DNA of 32,190 bases, taken from the IMG/VR virus record IMGVR_UViG_3300034060_001083, positions 1 through 32,190 of that record. One strand, written 5' to 3'. Source of the DNA: a virus. This document shows positions 6,216 to 11,800 of the stretch, piece by piece (position 1 is the stretch's first letter; each line of letters starts with the position of its first letter). The position numbers and the translations under genes are program-made. A model generated the notes under the pieces. The model saw nothing but the letters and a program-made list of their open reading frames with translations, had not been told where the DNA came from and searched no databases.

Positions 6216-7298
6216 TTATTTAATAAATAATCTTTCTTTTAAACTTTCTATTGCATTATTAATATCTGCATAGAATATCACAAATGAATTTGAAATGATT
6301 TGATTTTCATGAAGTTTTAAATCTGAAATTTCAACTTCATTCTCAATATTGTTTTTAAGAACTTCAAAGGCATCTTTTGAAAGTTCAGCAATATTTTGTT
6401 CAACTGCTAATCGTTCAGCTTCCAAGCGTTCTTTTTCTTCTTTTTCAGCTTTTTGATTGGCTTCAAGTTCGGCTTGTTGCTTTGCTTTTTCTTCAGCTTC
6501 TTTTTGATCCTGATCTGCTTTTTCTTTTGCCAAGCGTTCTTCATTAGCTTTTTGTTTTTCTGCTTCTAGTTCAGCTCTTTGCTTGTTGATTTCTTCTTGT
6601 TGTTGTCTTAATTGTTCTTGAAGTTTTTCCTGCTCTAATTTTTCAGCTTCCAATTTTACTTTTTCAGCTTCAAGTTGAATTTGTTCATTAATACGATTAA
6701 CAATCACTTGTCTTTTTTCCGTGAACTCCAGTATCAAATCTTCAGCTTCAAATTCAAATTCTTCAAAAGATTCTTTTGTTTCATTTAACGTTTGAATATA
6801 AGCATCAAATAATTTTAAATCTTCTTCTGTTTTACCAATCTGGAACTTGATTTCCATTCCTGCTCTTGCTTCTGCAATTCTTCTTGAAATACTAGCAACT
6901 CTTTCTGCTTCTGCTTTTTCTCTTGCTTCTTTTTCAAGTTGTTTTTTGTTTTCAATTTCTTTTATTTGAGAATCAATACGATCTTCAACTGGTGAAATAA
7001 TACCAATCAATTTTTCTGAAGCATCCTTCTGAATTTTCTTTGCATCATTTAAAAGTTTTGTGTTATGCTTTTCAATATTCTGAATTGAATATCTGAAATC
7101 TCTAATTTCTGCACGTATTTCTTTTGATTCTTTAAAGTTTTCATCTGTCACTTGATGATCAACATACTTTGAAGCAATTGAAGTCAATACTTCGCTTGTT
7201 TCATTGAAATCTAAAAGTGAAATTAATTCTCCTTTTGATCCTTTGATAATTTCTTTAATTGAAATTTTCTTTTCTTGTGCTTTTTCTAACTCTTGCAT
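6216..7298 (-). CDS. Coiled-coil protein of the recombination module (DUF1351-like)
   Basis: The 360-residue protein has an N-terminal region (1-130) resembling the DUF1351-type phage proteins that sit beside recombinases, including the segment EIRAEIRDFRYSIQNIEKHN. A long Glu/Lys/Ala/Gln coiled coil runs from about 105 to 300 (repeated LEAEK, QAELEAE). The C-terminal domain has SFVIFYADINNAIESLKERL. In other phages this family is encoded next to YqaJ or RecE/RecT-type genes and probably acts with them. Here it follows YqaJ with its own TATATTTG box between. The family assignment is tentative because coiled coils give unspecific matches. Confidence 0.7.
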   Translation of the reverse strand: MQELEKAQEKKISIKEIIKGSKGELISLLDFNETSEVLTSIASKYVDHQVTDENFKESKEIRAEIRDFRYSIQNIEKHNTKLLNDAKKIQKDASEKLIGIISPVEDRIDSQIKEIENKKQLEKEAREKAEAERVASISRRIAEARAGMEIKFQIGKTEEDLKLFDAYIQTLNETKESFEEFEFEAEDLILEFTEKRQVIVNRINEQIQLEAEKVKLEAEKLEQEKLQEQLRQQQEEINKQRAELEAEKQKANEERLAKEKADQDQKEAEEKAKQQAELEANQKAEKEEKERLEAERLAVEQNIAELSKDAFEVLKNNIENEVEISDLKLHENQIISNSFVIFYADINNAIESLKERLFIK

Positions 7299-7329
7299 TT
7301 GATTTGTTTTTAAACGTTAATAATTTTTA

Positions 7330-7337
7330 CAAATATA
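7330..7337 (-). promoter_or_regulatory. Promoter -7 box TATATTTG
   Basis: A minus-strand TATATTTG lies 32 nt before the ATG at 7298, in a 67-bp AT-rich gap after yqaJ. No clear -33 element is visible. It may give the coiled-coil and excisionase-like genes their own transcript. Confidence 0.5.
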
Positions 7338-7365
7338 TAAAGAATTATTTAATTAATAATATTAT

Positions 7366-8094
7366 TTAATTATATTTTTCTAATATTCTTTGTTTTTGTT
7401 TTATTGCTTGGCCTAATCTTCTTCTAAATTTCGCAATATCTTCTTCATTACGTTCTATTTTTAAAACGAATAAACGATTTGATTCTTTTTTGAATGCAGG
7501 ATCATAGGAAATGAAGTACCAAAACTTTGCATTTGTTACATACATACAAGTTTGAATTTGCCAGTAATACTTTGTGCATAGTTTTTTGAAAGTTTCATTT
7601 GTCAATTGATCCATGTAAAATAAATGAGTTTTTGAATCTGGACATTTTGTTTCAATTCCTGCTTCAATAAATCCATTTTCATCTTTTATTATTCCATCTG
7701 GAGTACAAGATAAATGTTCACCTTTTTCAAATAGTTCTTGATTGCTTCCATAGTTTTCAACTGTAATATTGAATCTTTCCATGAACACTTCACAAGCTTC
7801 TGATTCTGTTAAATTTCCCCATTCAACTGATTTAGAATTAATCTTTCGATCTTGTACGAATTCAGTTAAAACTTCAAGTGCTTTTTCGGTTGCATAAGTC
7901 ATTGCACCTTCTGGAAATTCAAGTTTATCTTCATATCCCATTAATCGAACTGATTCACTTGCTGTAAACCTTCCACGTCTTTTAATCAACCATTCAGTTC
8001 TTTTCAAATCAGAAGGTGATTCATAAGAAGAAAGGGAGTTAAAATCTAACTCCCCAACTTCTTGCTCAATTTGTTTTAAAATCTCGCTAAACAT
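7366..8094 (-). CDS. YqaJ-type viral recombinase/exonuclease
   Basis: The 242-residue protein is a lambda-exonuclease-fold nuclease of the YqaJ family. Motifs appear in order: RRGRFTASES (39-48), WGNLTESEA (92-100), the catalytic Asp in CTPDGII (130-136), ETKCP (148-152, the ExK pair), and YYWQIQTCMYV (177-187) with the family's conserved Gln. These enzymes degrade one strand of dsDNA so that a single-strand annealing protein can recombine it. It starts 5 nt after the upstream 132-residue gene and forms the core of a phage recombination module with the coiled-coil protein. Confidence 0.92.
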   Translation of the reverse strand: MFSEILKQIEQEVGELDFNSLSSYESPSDLKRTEWLIKRRGRFTASESVRLMGYEDKLEFPEGAMTYATEKALEVLTEFVQDRKINSKSVEWGNLTESEACEVFMERFNITVENYGSNQELFEKGEHLSCTPDGIIKDENGFIEAGIETKCPDSKTHLFYMDQLTNETFKKLCTKYYWQIQTCMYVTNAKFWYFISYDPAFKKESNRLFVLKIERNEEDIAKFRRRLGQAIKQKQRILEKYN

Positions 8095-8099
8095 TTCTA

Positions 8100-8498
8100 T
8101 TAATTTAATTTAGAAACTTCAAAAACACAAGTCATTCCATCTGTGGTTTTGTTTTTTGTTTTACCTCTGTAAATAATTTCAATCGGAGTTTTTGGGATCA
8201 AGTTTTGAACTGCATCTAATAACAACATTTGACCAGAAATAAAACATTCTTTTTGAGTGATGAATACTCCACAATTTACAAGTTCACCATTTTCATTTGG
8301 AATTGATTTAACACCCATGTAAAAGGCACGAACTGGAATATCTTTAAGAACTGCCCAATCATCTGTTGTTCTGTACTTCATTGTAAGATTGAACTGTTTT
8401 TCCATTGAATCCAATTGACCAAGTGATTCTGTGTCTGGCATTACAAAACTTACTTTTGTTCCTGCTAATTTTTCGATTTGATTTTCTTGATTTTCCAT
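8100..8498 (-). CDS. Hypothetical protein of the recombination module
   Basis: The 132-residue protein has no motif I can name with certainty. The core, FNLTMKYRTTDDWAVLKD followed by PVRAFYMGVKSIPN, and the C-terminal TPIEIIYRGKTKN suggest an OB-like or beta-barrel fold. Proteins of this look are encoded beside YqaJ in Bacteroidetes phages, so a single-strand-binding or annealing partner is possible but not shown. It is co-directional with yqaJ, 5 nt upstream of it, and 20 nt after the XRE gene. Confidence 0.75.
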   Translation of the reverse strand: MENQENQIEKLAGTKVSFVMPDTESLGQLDSMEKQFNLTMKYRTTDDWAVLKDIPVRAFYMGVKSIPNENGELVNCGVFITQKECFISGQMLLLDAVQNLIPKTPIEIIYRGKTKNKTTDGMTCVFEVSKLN

Positions 8499-8518
8499 TA
8501 TATTTATTTATTTAAAGA

Positions 8519-8749
8519 TTACTTATTAATTGTCAATGTATGTTTGTTTCCATTAGATAAAACAATTGTAATATCTTCAGAACAAGCATTCATGAACTGT
8601 TCAAATGTTACCATACTTATTTTTCCTTTTGAAAGTATAGTTGAAACATTAGCTTCTGATTTTCCAGATGCTTCTGCTAAATCTTTAATGCTCATTCCTT
8701 TTTGAGCTATCAAAGTTTTAAAAAATTCTTTTATTGTTAATTTTTCCAT
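8519..8749 (-). CDS. XRE-family helix-turn-helix regulator
   Basis: The 76-residue protein is a Cro/CI-type HTH domain: KTLIAQKGMSIKDLAEASGK (11-30) forms helices 1-2, and SEANVSTILSKGKISMVTFE the recognition helix and following helix. It has no C-terminal oligomerisation or protease domain, so it resembles Cro or a small early repressor. It has its own TATATTTG box (8764-8771) and leads into the recombination module, so it likely controls that transcript. Confidence 0.85.
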   Translation of the reverse strand: MEKLTIKEFFKTLIAQKGMSIKDLAEASGKSEANVSTILSKGKISMVTFEQFMNACSEDITIVLSNGNKHTLTINK

Positions 8750-8763
8750 TTCCTTTTTTTTTA

Positions 8764-8771
8764 CAAATATA
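8764..8771 (-). promoter_or_regulatory. Promoter -7 box TATATTTG for the XRE/recombination operon
   Basis: A minus-strand TATATTTG lies 15 nt upstream of the XRE ATG at 8749, in an A/T-only stretch. The -33 element is indistinct. A short leader is typical for this promoter class. Confidence 0.55.
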
Positions 8772-8785
8772 ACTATTTATTTTAA

Positions 8786-8917
8786 TTAATTAAACATTCT
8801 TTTATAATTTTTTAATTTTTCTTTTAAATTGTTGATTATAAAGTCTGAATTTATTTTTGGTTCAATACATTTCGCAATTACTGATCCTGGTTTTAATCCT
8901 TTACACTTACATTTCAT
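8786..8917 (-). CDS. Possible 43-residue Cys/Lys-rich protein
   Basis: ATG 8917-8915 to TAA 8788-8786 encodes MKCKCKGLKPGSVIAKCIEP and then a lysine-rich helix (NNLKEKLKNYKR). Three cysteines lie in the first 17 residues. The frame also stays open upstream through the array boundary (reading QLADRRNTLRKYIQQLIHKR). It could therefore be the tail of a gene once longer and interrupted by the cassette array, or simply chance. It is just upstream of the XRE promoter. Confidence 0.45.
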   Translation of the reverse strand: MKCKCKGLKPGSVIAKCIEPKINSDFIINNLKEKLKNYKRMFN

Positions 8918-8968
8918 TCGCTTATGTATTAATTGTTGTATGTATTTGCGTAACGTGTTTCGCCTATC

Positions 8969-8983
8969 AGCTAGTTGGGCGCA
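8969..8983 (-). other. Array boundary: AAC box of last cassette, degenerate attC
   Basis: TGCGCCCAAC on the minus strand (8983-8974) is the exact reverse complement of GTTGGGCGCA (9262-9253), the box before cassette gene A. It lies 10 nt after gene A's stop, as in the other cassettes. The following 5 nt (TAGCT) and the next 50 nt do not form the long stem seen in the other sites, so this attC appears degraded, or the array ends here by junction with phage DNA. Confidence 0.6.
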
Positions 8984-8993
8984 ATTGGACGAA

Positions 8994-9227
8994 CTACACC
9001 TTTGAAGCTACACGTTCACAATGTTTGCATTTTCCTAATTCTAAAACTTCATCTTTGTAATTCTTTACCAATTCGTTGAATGATAATTTCTCATCTTCGT
9101 AAATAGATATACGTCCACAAAGCGAAATATTACCATTCATTTTATCATCAATATATCCGTGTGGTTTTAACATTCTATTTTCATCATTTGCAGAAGCGAT
9201 AGAAATCCAAATTATTTTTTCTGACAT
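8994..9227 (-). CDS. Cassette A protein, Cys-containing hypothetical
   Basis: The start is ATG 9227 (MSEKIIWISIAS), because upstream in-frame codons run through the attC palindrome. The 77-residue protein has C37 in SLCGRI and a C-terminal CKHC (67-70), which could form a Zn site. The middle, DDKMNGNISLCGRISIYEDE, reads like a small phage or plasmid zinc-ribbon protein. The ATG is 25 nt after the GTT box and the stop 10 nt before the AAC box, so the ORF fills the cassette. The function is unknown; it may be a cargo gene unrelated to phage growth. Confidence 0.75.
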   Translation of the reverse strand: MSEKIIWISIASANDENRMLKPHGYIDDKMNGNISLCGRISIYEDEKLSFNELVKNYKDEVLELGKCKHCERVASKV

Positions 9228-9252
9228 ATTATTAAATTTAAAATTAAAAAAC

Positions 9253-9335
9253 TGCGCCCAACAGCAACTAGCCAATAAGGGCAAATGAGTATCTTTTGTT
9301 AGCCCTCATCGGCTAGTTGCAAAACGTTAGCACCA
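9253..9335 (-). other. attC-like site A (follows cassette B)
   Basis: Minus strand: R'' TGGTGCTAAC (9335-9326), spacer GTTTT, left arm 9320-9302, 19-nt loop, right arm 9282-9264, spacer T, R' GTTGGGCGCA (9262-9253). The 19-bp arms pair fully except for two G.T wobbles at arm positions 11 and 14. R'' does not pair with R', as expected when R' belongs to the next cassette. Confidence 0.75.
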
Positions 9336-9346
9336 ATTAAATGATG

Positions 9347-9625
9347 CTAATACTTAACATATCCTTTACCATAACAAGAACGACATTGAACTGTACAAGT
9401 TCCACTTGAAATCCAATTACCTGATGTTTGATTATAAAATCCATTATCAACAATACCATTTCCTTTACAAACAGGACAAAGTTGTACATTTGATAAGTTC
9501 ATTAATCTTATGTTGGATTTATTATCTATATATTTTACAATATCATCTATACAGTTATCAATATCTATTTCACTAAAGTTTGATTGATTATTTCTAAATA
9601 TTTGTTCTATATCTTTTTTTATCAT
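9347..9625 (-). CDS. Cassette B protein with DnaJ-type zinc finger
   Basis: The 92-residue protein has an N-terminal helical half (1-45) and a C-terminal pair of CxxCxGxG motifs, C50-PVC-KGNG and C81-RSC-YGKG, as in the cysteine-rich domain of DnaJ. Two motifs make one Zn centre. Small stand-alone proteins of this type occur in phages and plasmids and may bind unfolded proteins or RNA. The ATG is 25 nt after the GTT box and the TAG 11 nt before the AAC box. There is no J domain. Confidence 0.8.
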   Translation of the reverse strand: MIKKDIEQIFRNNQSNFSEIDIDNCIDDIVKYIDNKSNIRLMNLSNVQLCPVCKGNGIVDNGFYNQTSGNWISSGTCTVQCRSCYGKGYVKY

Positions 9626-9650
9626 AATACTTAAATTTTAAATTAAAAAC

Positions 9651-9734
9651 TGGTGCTAACAGCAATTAACCACTACAAGCCGAACGTACATACTGCTTAG
9701 GCTTGCATCGGTTAGTTGCAAAACGTTATAGGCA
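9651..9734 (-). other. attC-like site B (follows cassette C)
   Basis: Minus strand: R'' TGCCTATAAC (9734-9725), spacer GTTTT, arm 9719-9700 and arm 9681-9662 (20 nt, 16 Watson-Crick matches), spacer T, R' GTTAGCACCA (9660-9651). The wobble/mismatch cluster falls at the same arm positions (11-14) as in site A. The outermost arm bases GCAA...TTGC are shared with site A. Confidence 0.75.
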
Positions 9735-9740
9735 ATTATT

Positions 9741-10025
9741 CTATTTAGAAATAAAATCACTTTGTTTCAATTCTTTATCTTTCCAAAATGTATTTCTTAA
9801 AGTGTGATTTTCAATACTTCCAAACCAATAGCCTTTTAGTTGTAATTTTTCAAAAAGCTTTTCATTTATAGAATGTCCTTTTTCATCTTCTAATGAATTT
9901 ATAATTGTTATTTTACAACTGTAATCTCCTTTTTTACACGCTTTTTTAATTTCTAAAACTGCATTTTTATACAATATTTTAACCCTTGCTTTTAAGGTCT
10001 TTTCTAATGCTTTAGTTGCTTTCAT
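9741..10025 (-). CDS. Cassette C hypothetical protein
   Basis: The start is ATG 10025 (MKATKALEKTLKARVKI); the longer open frame runs into the attC box and is not used. The 94-residue basic protein begins with an amphipathic helix, has KKGDYSCKITI in the middle, and ends in FWKDKELKQSDFISK. No family is recognised. The ATG is 25 nt after the GTT box and the stop 6 nt before the AAC box. High Lys content with no membrane segment suggests a cytoplasmic protein. Confidence 0.75.
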   Translation of the reverse strand: MKATKALEKTLKARVKILYKNAVLEIKKACKKGDYSCKITIINSLEDEKGHSINEKLFEKLQLKGYWFGSIENHTLRNTFWKDKELKQSDFISK

Positions 10026-10050
10026 ATTTATTTTTTTTACAACCCATAAC

Positions 10051-10190
10051 TGCCTATAACAAGTGTTTGGCAAAAAAGAGGGTTCGGTTATTAATTTAAT
10101 TTTTGTTTTGTACTTTTAATTTTTAGGCTTAATCGAAGTTTTAGGCTTGTTTATTCACTTCTTCGCCAAGCACTCGAACGTTAGTAGGCA
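10051..10190 (-). other. attC-like site C (follows cassette D), long loop
   Basis: Minus strand: R'' TGCCTACTAAC (10190-10180), spacer GTTCG, arm 10174-10158, a loop of about 79 nt, arm 10078-10062, spacer T, R' GTTATAGGCA (10060-10051). The 17-nt arms differ at positions 5, 11 and 14, positions 11 and 14 again as in site A. The arm sequence is unrelated to sites A and B, so structure rather than sequence is conserved. The large variable loop recalls long attC sites. Confidence 0.72.
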
Positions 10191-10191
10191 T

Positions 10192-10419
10192 TTAAAACGG
10201 AGAATCAATCTCTGTCCAAAAATTTACATTATGAACTTCATAATCATCTTCATTATAAAAATCGCAAAAATATGAACCATCAATTGTACCCTCATACATT
10301 TCTGCGACATGATACTTGCCACTATGAGTAGACACTAATACTTTCCCACTCTTTAAACCATCCCAACAACCGCTTTCAGTTGCTATTGGTTTTTTAACTT
10401 CTAATTTATACCAAATCAT
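10192..10419 (-). CDS. Cassette D protein, DUF551-like
   Basis: The 75-residue protein has the layout of DUF551 phage proteins: MIWYKLEVKKP at the start, then GKVLVSTHSGKYHVAEMYEG, an aromatic stretch (YFCDFYNEDDYEVH) and a C-terminal VNFWTEIDSPF corresponding to the family's VTHWMPLPEPP ending. The function of DUF551 is unknown. The ATG is about 34 nt after the GTT box; the TAA is 1 nt from the AAC box. A phage-type gene as cargo suggests that cassettes are captured from, or move between, phages. Confidence 0.75.
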   Translation of the reverse strand: MIWYKLEVKKPIATESGCWDGLKSGKVLVSTHSGKYHVAEMYEGTIDGSYFCDFYNEDDYEVHNVNFWTEIDSPF

Positions 10420-10430
10420 ATTTTTAAATT

Positions 10431-10628
10431 TTAATTTACTGTGTGAATAAAACGCCTACTAACAACAGATATACAAAACGGCTTGACATATACTGTGTTT
10501 AGAGCCGTTTCGCATAGCTGTAAAACGTTATGGTAAAGTGGCTGATTTGAGTTATCTGCGAGGTAATCAATACACCAACAGCTTATCTTATCTAAATAGT
10601 TCCTAGAAACTAAAGCCACCATTCCCAT
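10431..10628 (-). pseudogene. Cassette E: minimal cassette, ORF reads into the attC
   Basis: The unit is only 168 bp (10463-10630). An ATG inside the GTT box (GTTATGGG, 10628-10626) opens a frame of 65 codons, of which only about the first 32 lie in the cassette body; the rest runs through site D and stops in the leader of cassette D. It has no recognisable domain (MGMVALVSRNYLDKI...). It is best read as an ORF-less or truncated cassette, although translated read-through into attC does occur in integrons. Confidence 0.4.
10454..10533 (-). other. attC-like site D (follows cassette E)
   Basis: Minus strand: R'' CCATAAC (10533-10527), spacer GTTTT, arm 10521-10504, 21-nt loop, arm 10482-10465, spacer T, R' GTTAGTAGGC (10463-10454). 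The 18-nt arms differ at three positions (5, 9, 11). The 5-nt and 1-nt spacers are the same as in sites A-C. Confidence 0.72.
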
Positions 10629-10653
10629 AACAGCAAATATAAGCAATAAGGGC
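10624..10653 (-). other. Half attC-like site at the upstream end of the array
   Basis: Minus strand: GCCCTTATTGCTTATATTTGC (10653-10633), spacer T, then GTTATGGG (10631-10624). The first ten bases (GCCCTTATTG) equal the right arm of site A. The matching left arm is missing; the 50 nt before it (10654-10707) contain only a GGTAG/CTACC pair. It may be a degraded attC, possibly of the gene at 10713-10949, or an attI-like entry point. Confidence 0.5.
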
Positions 10654-10712
10654 AGGTAGTAGAAAAGCAGTCATTAACTTTCGTTTGTACACAACGCTAC
10701 CTATTTTAAAGC

Positions 10713-10949
10713 TCACTGCCTCGCTCCCTTACTACTCAATTTTTCAACTTCATTATAAAGCTCATCCCAATATTTACGATGTGTTGAATTTAATCTATCC
10801 CAACCTTTATAATCTTCATCTAATGCACAAGTTTGAATGATCTCATCAATACATATTAAAGCACACTTAACAGCTCTTATTTCTCCTTCACTAGTGTTGT
10901 CCATTCTGAATTGTTCCACCAGTTCTTTTGCTTTGATTTCGATTTTCAT
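10713..10949 (-). CDS. Small hypothetical phage protein (KYWDELYxEV type)
   Basis: The 78-residue helical protein begins MKIEIKAKELVEQFRMDN, has a cysteine-containing central helix (AVKCALICIDEIIQTC), and ends in HRKYWDELYNEVEKL. It resembles the protein at 3141-3329 in layout. It borders the cassette array; the 81 nt between its stop and the first GTT box hold a half attC-like site. It could have been the first cassette, or the resident gene next to which cassettes accumulated. Confidence 0.75.
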   Translation of the reverse strand: MKIEIKAKELVEQFRMDNTSEGEIRAVKCALICIDEIIQTCALDEDYKGWDRLNSTHRKYWDELYNEVEKLSSKGARQ

Positions 10950-10962
10950 TTTATTTTGATTT

Positions 10963-11193
10963 TTAATTATTACATTTTAAACAATTTCCATGATGTTCTT
11001 TTTTGTTACATTTATCAAAACAGTAAACATCAATCATTTCTTTTTCTTTTTTGATAGCAAAGCTTCGATTTGAGCTTGTTTCTTCTTTGAAGTGTACTAT
11101 TTTATAATGGTATTCTTTTTGACTGTTTAGAATCGATAAATAAATAAGCAATCCAGTTGAAAGAATAAAACTAATTAATGCGACTTTTTTCAT
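10963..11193 (-). CDS. Small membrane-anchored Cys-rich protein
   Basis: The 76-residue protein has one N-terminal membrane segment (about 4-22, VALISFILSTGLLIYLSIL) after MKK, fitting an uncleaved anchor. A basic middle follows, and a C-terminal cluster CFDKCNKKEHHGNCLKC whose four Cys and two His could bind metal. The C-terminal part is predicted outside the cytoplasm. It starts inside the upstream 54-residue gene (23-bp overlap). The role is unknown. Confidence 0.7.
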   Translation of the reverse strand: MKKVALISFILSTGLLIYLSILNSQKEYHYKIVHFKEETSSNRSFAIKKEKEMIDVYCFDKCNKKEHHGNCLKCNN

Positions 11194-11335
11194 TTTGAAT
11201 TTCTTTTAATTTATTTTTCAAAAACTTTGATCCAAATTCTTTCTTTGGTTTGTAACTGTTACTATCCCAAGTTGCAGTTGATTGTGATTGCTGTTTAATT
11301 TTCTCACAAAATAAAGTATCAAATCCTTTTTTCAT
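11171..11335 (-). CDS. 54-residue hypothetical protein
   Basis: ATG 11335 to TAG 11173-11171 encodes MKKGFDTLFCEKIKQQSQST and then a Lys-rich tail (KPKKEFGSKFLKNKLKEIQ). The ATG shares one base with the upstream stop (TAATG) and the end overlaps the next start. The packing supports a real gene; no family is recognised. Confidence 0.6.
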   Translation of the reverse strand: MKKGFDTLFCEKIKQQSQSTATWDSNSYKPKKEFGSKFLKNKLKEIQNEKSRIN

Positions 11336-11493
11336 TATAATCTGTTTTTAAGTTTTTCAATTGTTTCTTTGTAGACTTGTGCAACATAAATTGCTTCCCT
11401 TCTTTCTGCTCCCTCCATTTCTGGAAGGAAGCATTCTAAATGATTTAATTTTTCTTCCAAGTAATTAATTTCTTCTTTGATTAGCTCTAACAT
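11335..11493 (-). CDS. 52-residue coiled-coil protein
   Basis: ATG 11493 to TAA 11337-11335 encodes a helical protein (MLELIKEEINYLEEKLNHLE, then AERREAIYVAQVYKETIEKL). It shares one base with the stop of the upstream gene (TAATG) and one with the next start, a chain of coupled small early genes. The function is unknown. Confidence 0.65.
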   Translation of the reverse strand: MLELIKEEINYLEEKLNHLECFLPEMEGAERREAIYVAQVYKETIEKLKNRL

Positions 11494-11738
11494 TATACTG
11501 AAAATTTAGATCGTAAATTACTTAATGATTGAACAGCAATTTCCTTCTGTTCTTTTTTGATTTGTTCAAGTTCTGATTCTGAAATAATTTCTTCATCTAA
11601 ATCTGAAATGAAATTATAAGCTAACAACCTTCCATCTTGTGGCGAAGCAATTAAGAATCTTTCTGTAATTGGATTGAATCCTGCAACAACACCTTCGATC
11701 CAGTATTGTTTGTTCATTGATATTTTAACTCTTTTCAT
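11493..11738 (-). CDS. Small beta-rich hypothetical protein
   Basis: The start is ATG 11738 (MKRVKISMNKQYWIEG); an in-frame TTG at 11756 overlaps the promoter -7 box and is rejected. The 81-residue protein has a beta-type N-terminal half (YWIEGVVAGFNPITERFLIA, then GRLLAYNFISDL) and a Glu/Lys helix at the C-terminus. It resembles small SH3-like barrels but no family is certain. It leads the chain of coupled small genes running down to the cassette array. Confidence 0.7.
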   Translation of the reverse strand: MKRVKISMNKQYWIEGVVAGFNPITERFLIASPQDGRLLAYNFISDLDEEIISESELEQIKKEQKEIAVQSLSNLRSKFSV

Positions 11739-11753
11739 ATTTGTTTTTTTTTT

Positions 11754-11761
11754 CAAATATA
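11754..11761 (-). promoter_or_regulatory. Promoter -7 box TATATTTG
   Basis: A minus-strand TATATTTG lies 16 nt before the ATG at 11738 in an A/T-rich gap. It would drive the small early genes and possibly the cassette array, which has no obvious promoter of its own. Confidence 0.5.
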
Positions 11762-11800
11762 AACATTTATTTTAATATAAAAACTATTTATTAAAAATAA

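Larger units (their letters stand above)
8974..10631 (-). mobile_element. Integron-like gene cassette array without integrase (attC cluster)
   Basis: Five co-oriented units (E, D, C, B, A in transcription order) are bounded by attC-like palindromes. Box pairs flank each gene and match: GTTGGGCGCA/TGCGCCCAAC (A), GTTAGCACCA/TGGTGCTAAC (B), GTTATAGGCA/TGCCTATAAC (C), GTTAGTAGGC/GCCTACTAAC (D), GTTATGG/CCATAAC (E). This is what integron cassettes show, because the two boxes adjoin in the circular form. Cutting at G^TT gives units of 9262-9659, 9660-10059, 10060-10462 and 10463-10630. No IntI-type gene is in the window. The orientation (gene then attC) is the standard integron one. Confidence 0.75.

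Noticed and set aside
8857-9060. Plus-strand open frame across the array boundary
   Set aside because: It is opposite the two minus-strand ORFs and crosses the AAC box; it has a hydrophobic random composition and no start context.
9228-9284. N-terminal extension of cassette A into the palindrome (and likewise 10026-10073 for cassette C)
   Set aside because: The extra residues are translated attC sequence; ATGs at 9227 and 10025 give the same 25-nt leader as cassette B.
8974-10653. CRISPR array or simple dispersed repeat
   Set aside because: The repeated elements are palindromes with different sequences and unit-specific ends, and the spacers are genes of about 280 bp; there are no short identical repeats and no cas genes.
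8974-10653. Insertion sequence or transposon with terminal inverted repeats
   Set aside because: Each inverted pair flanks a different small gene without transposase, there are five such pairs in series, and no target duplications are visible.
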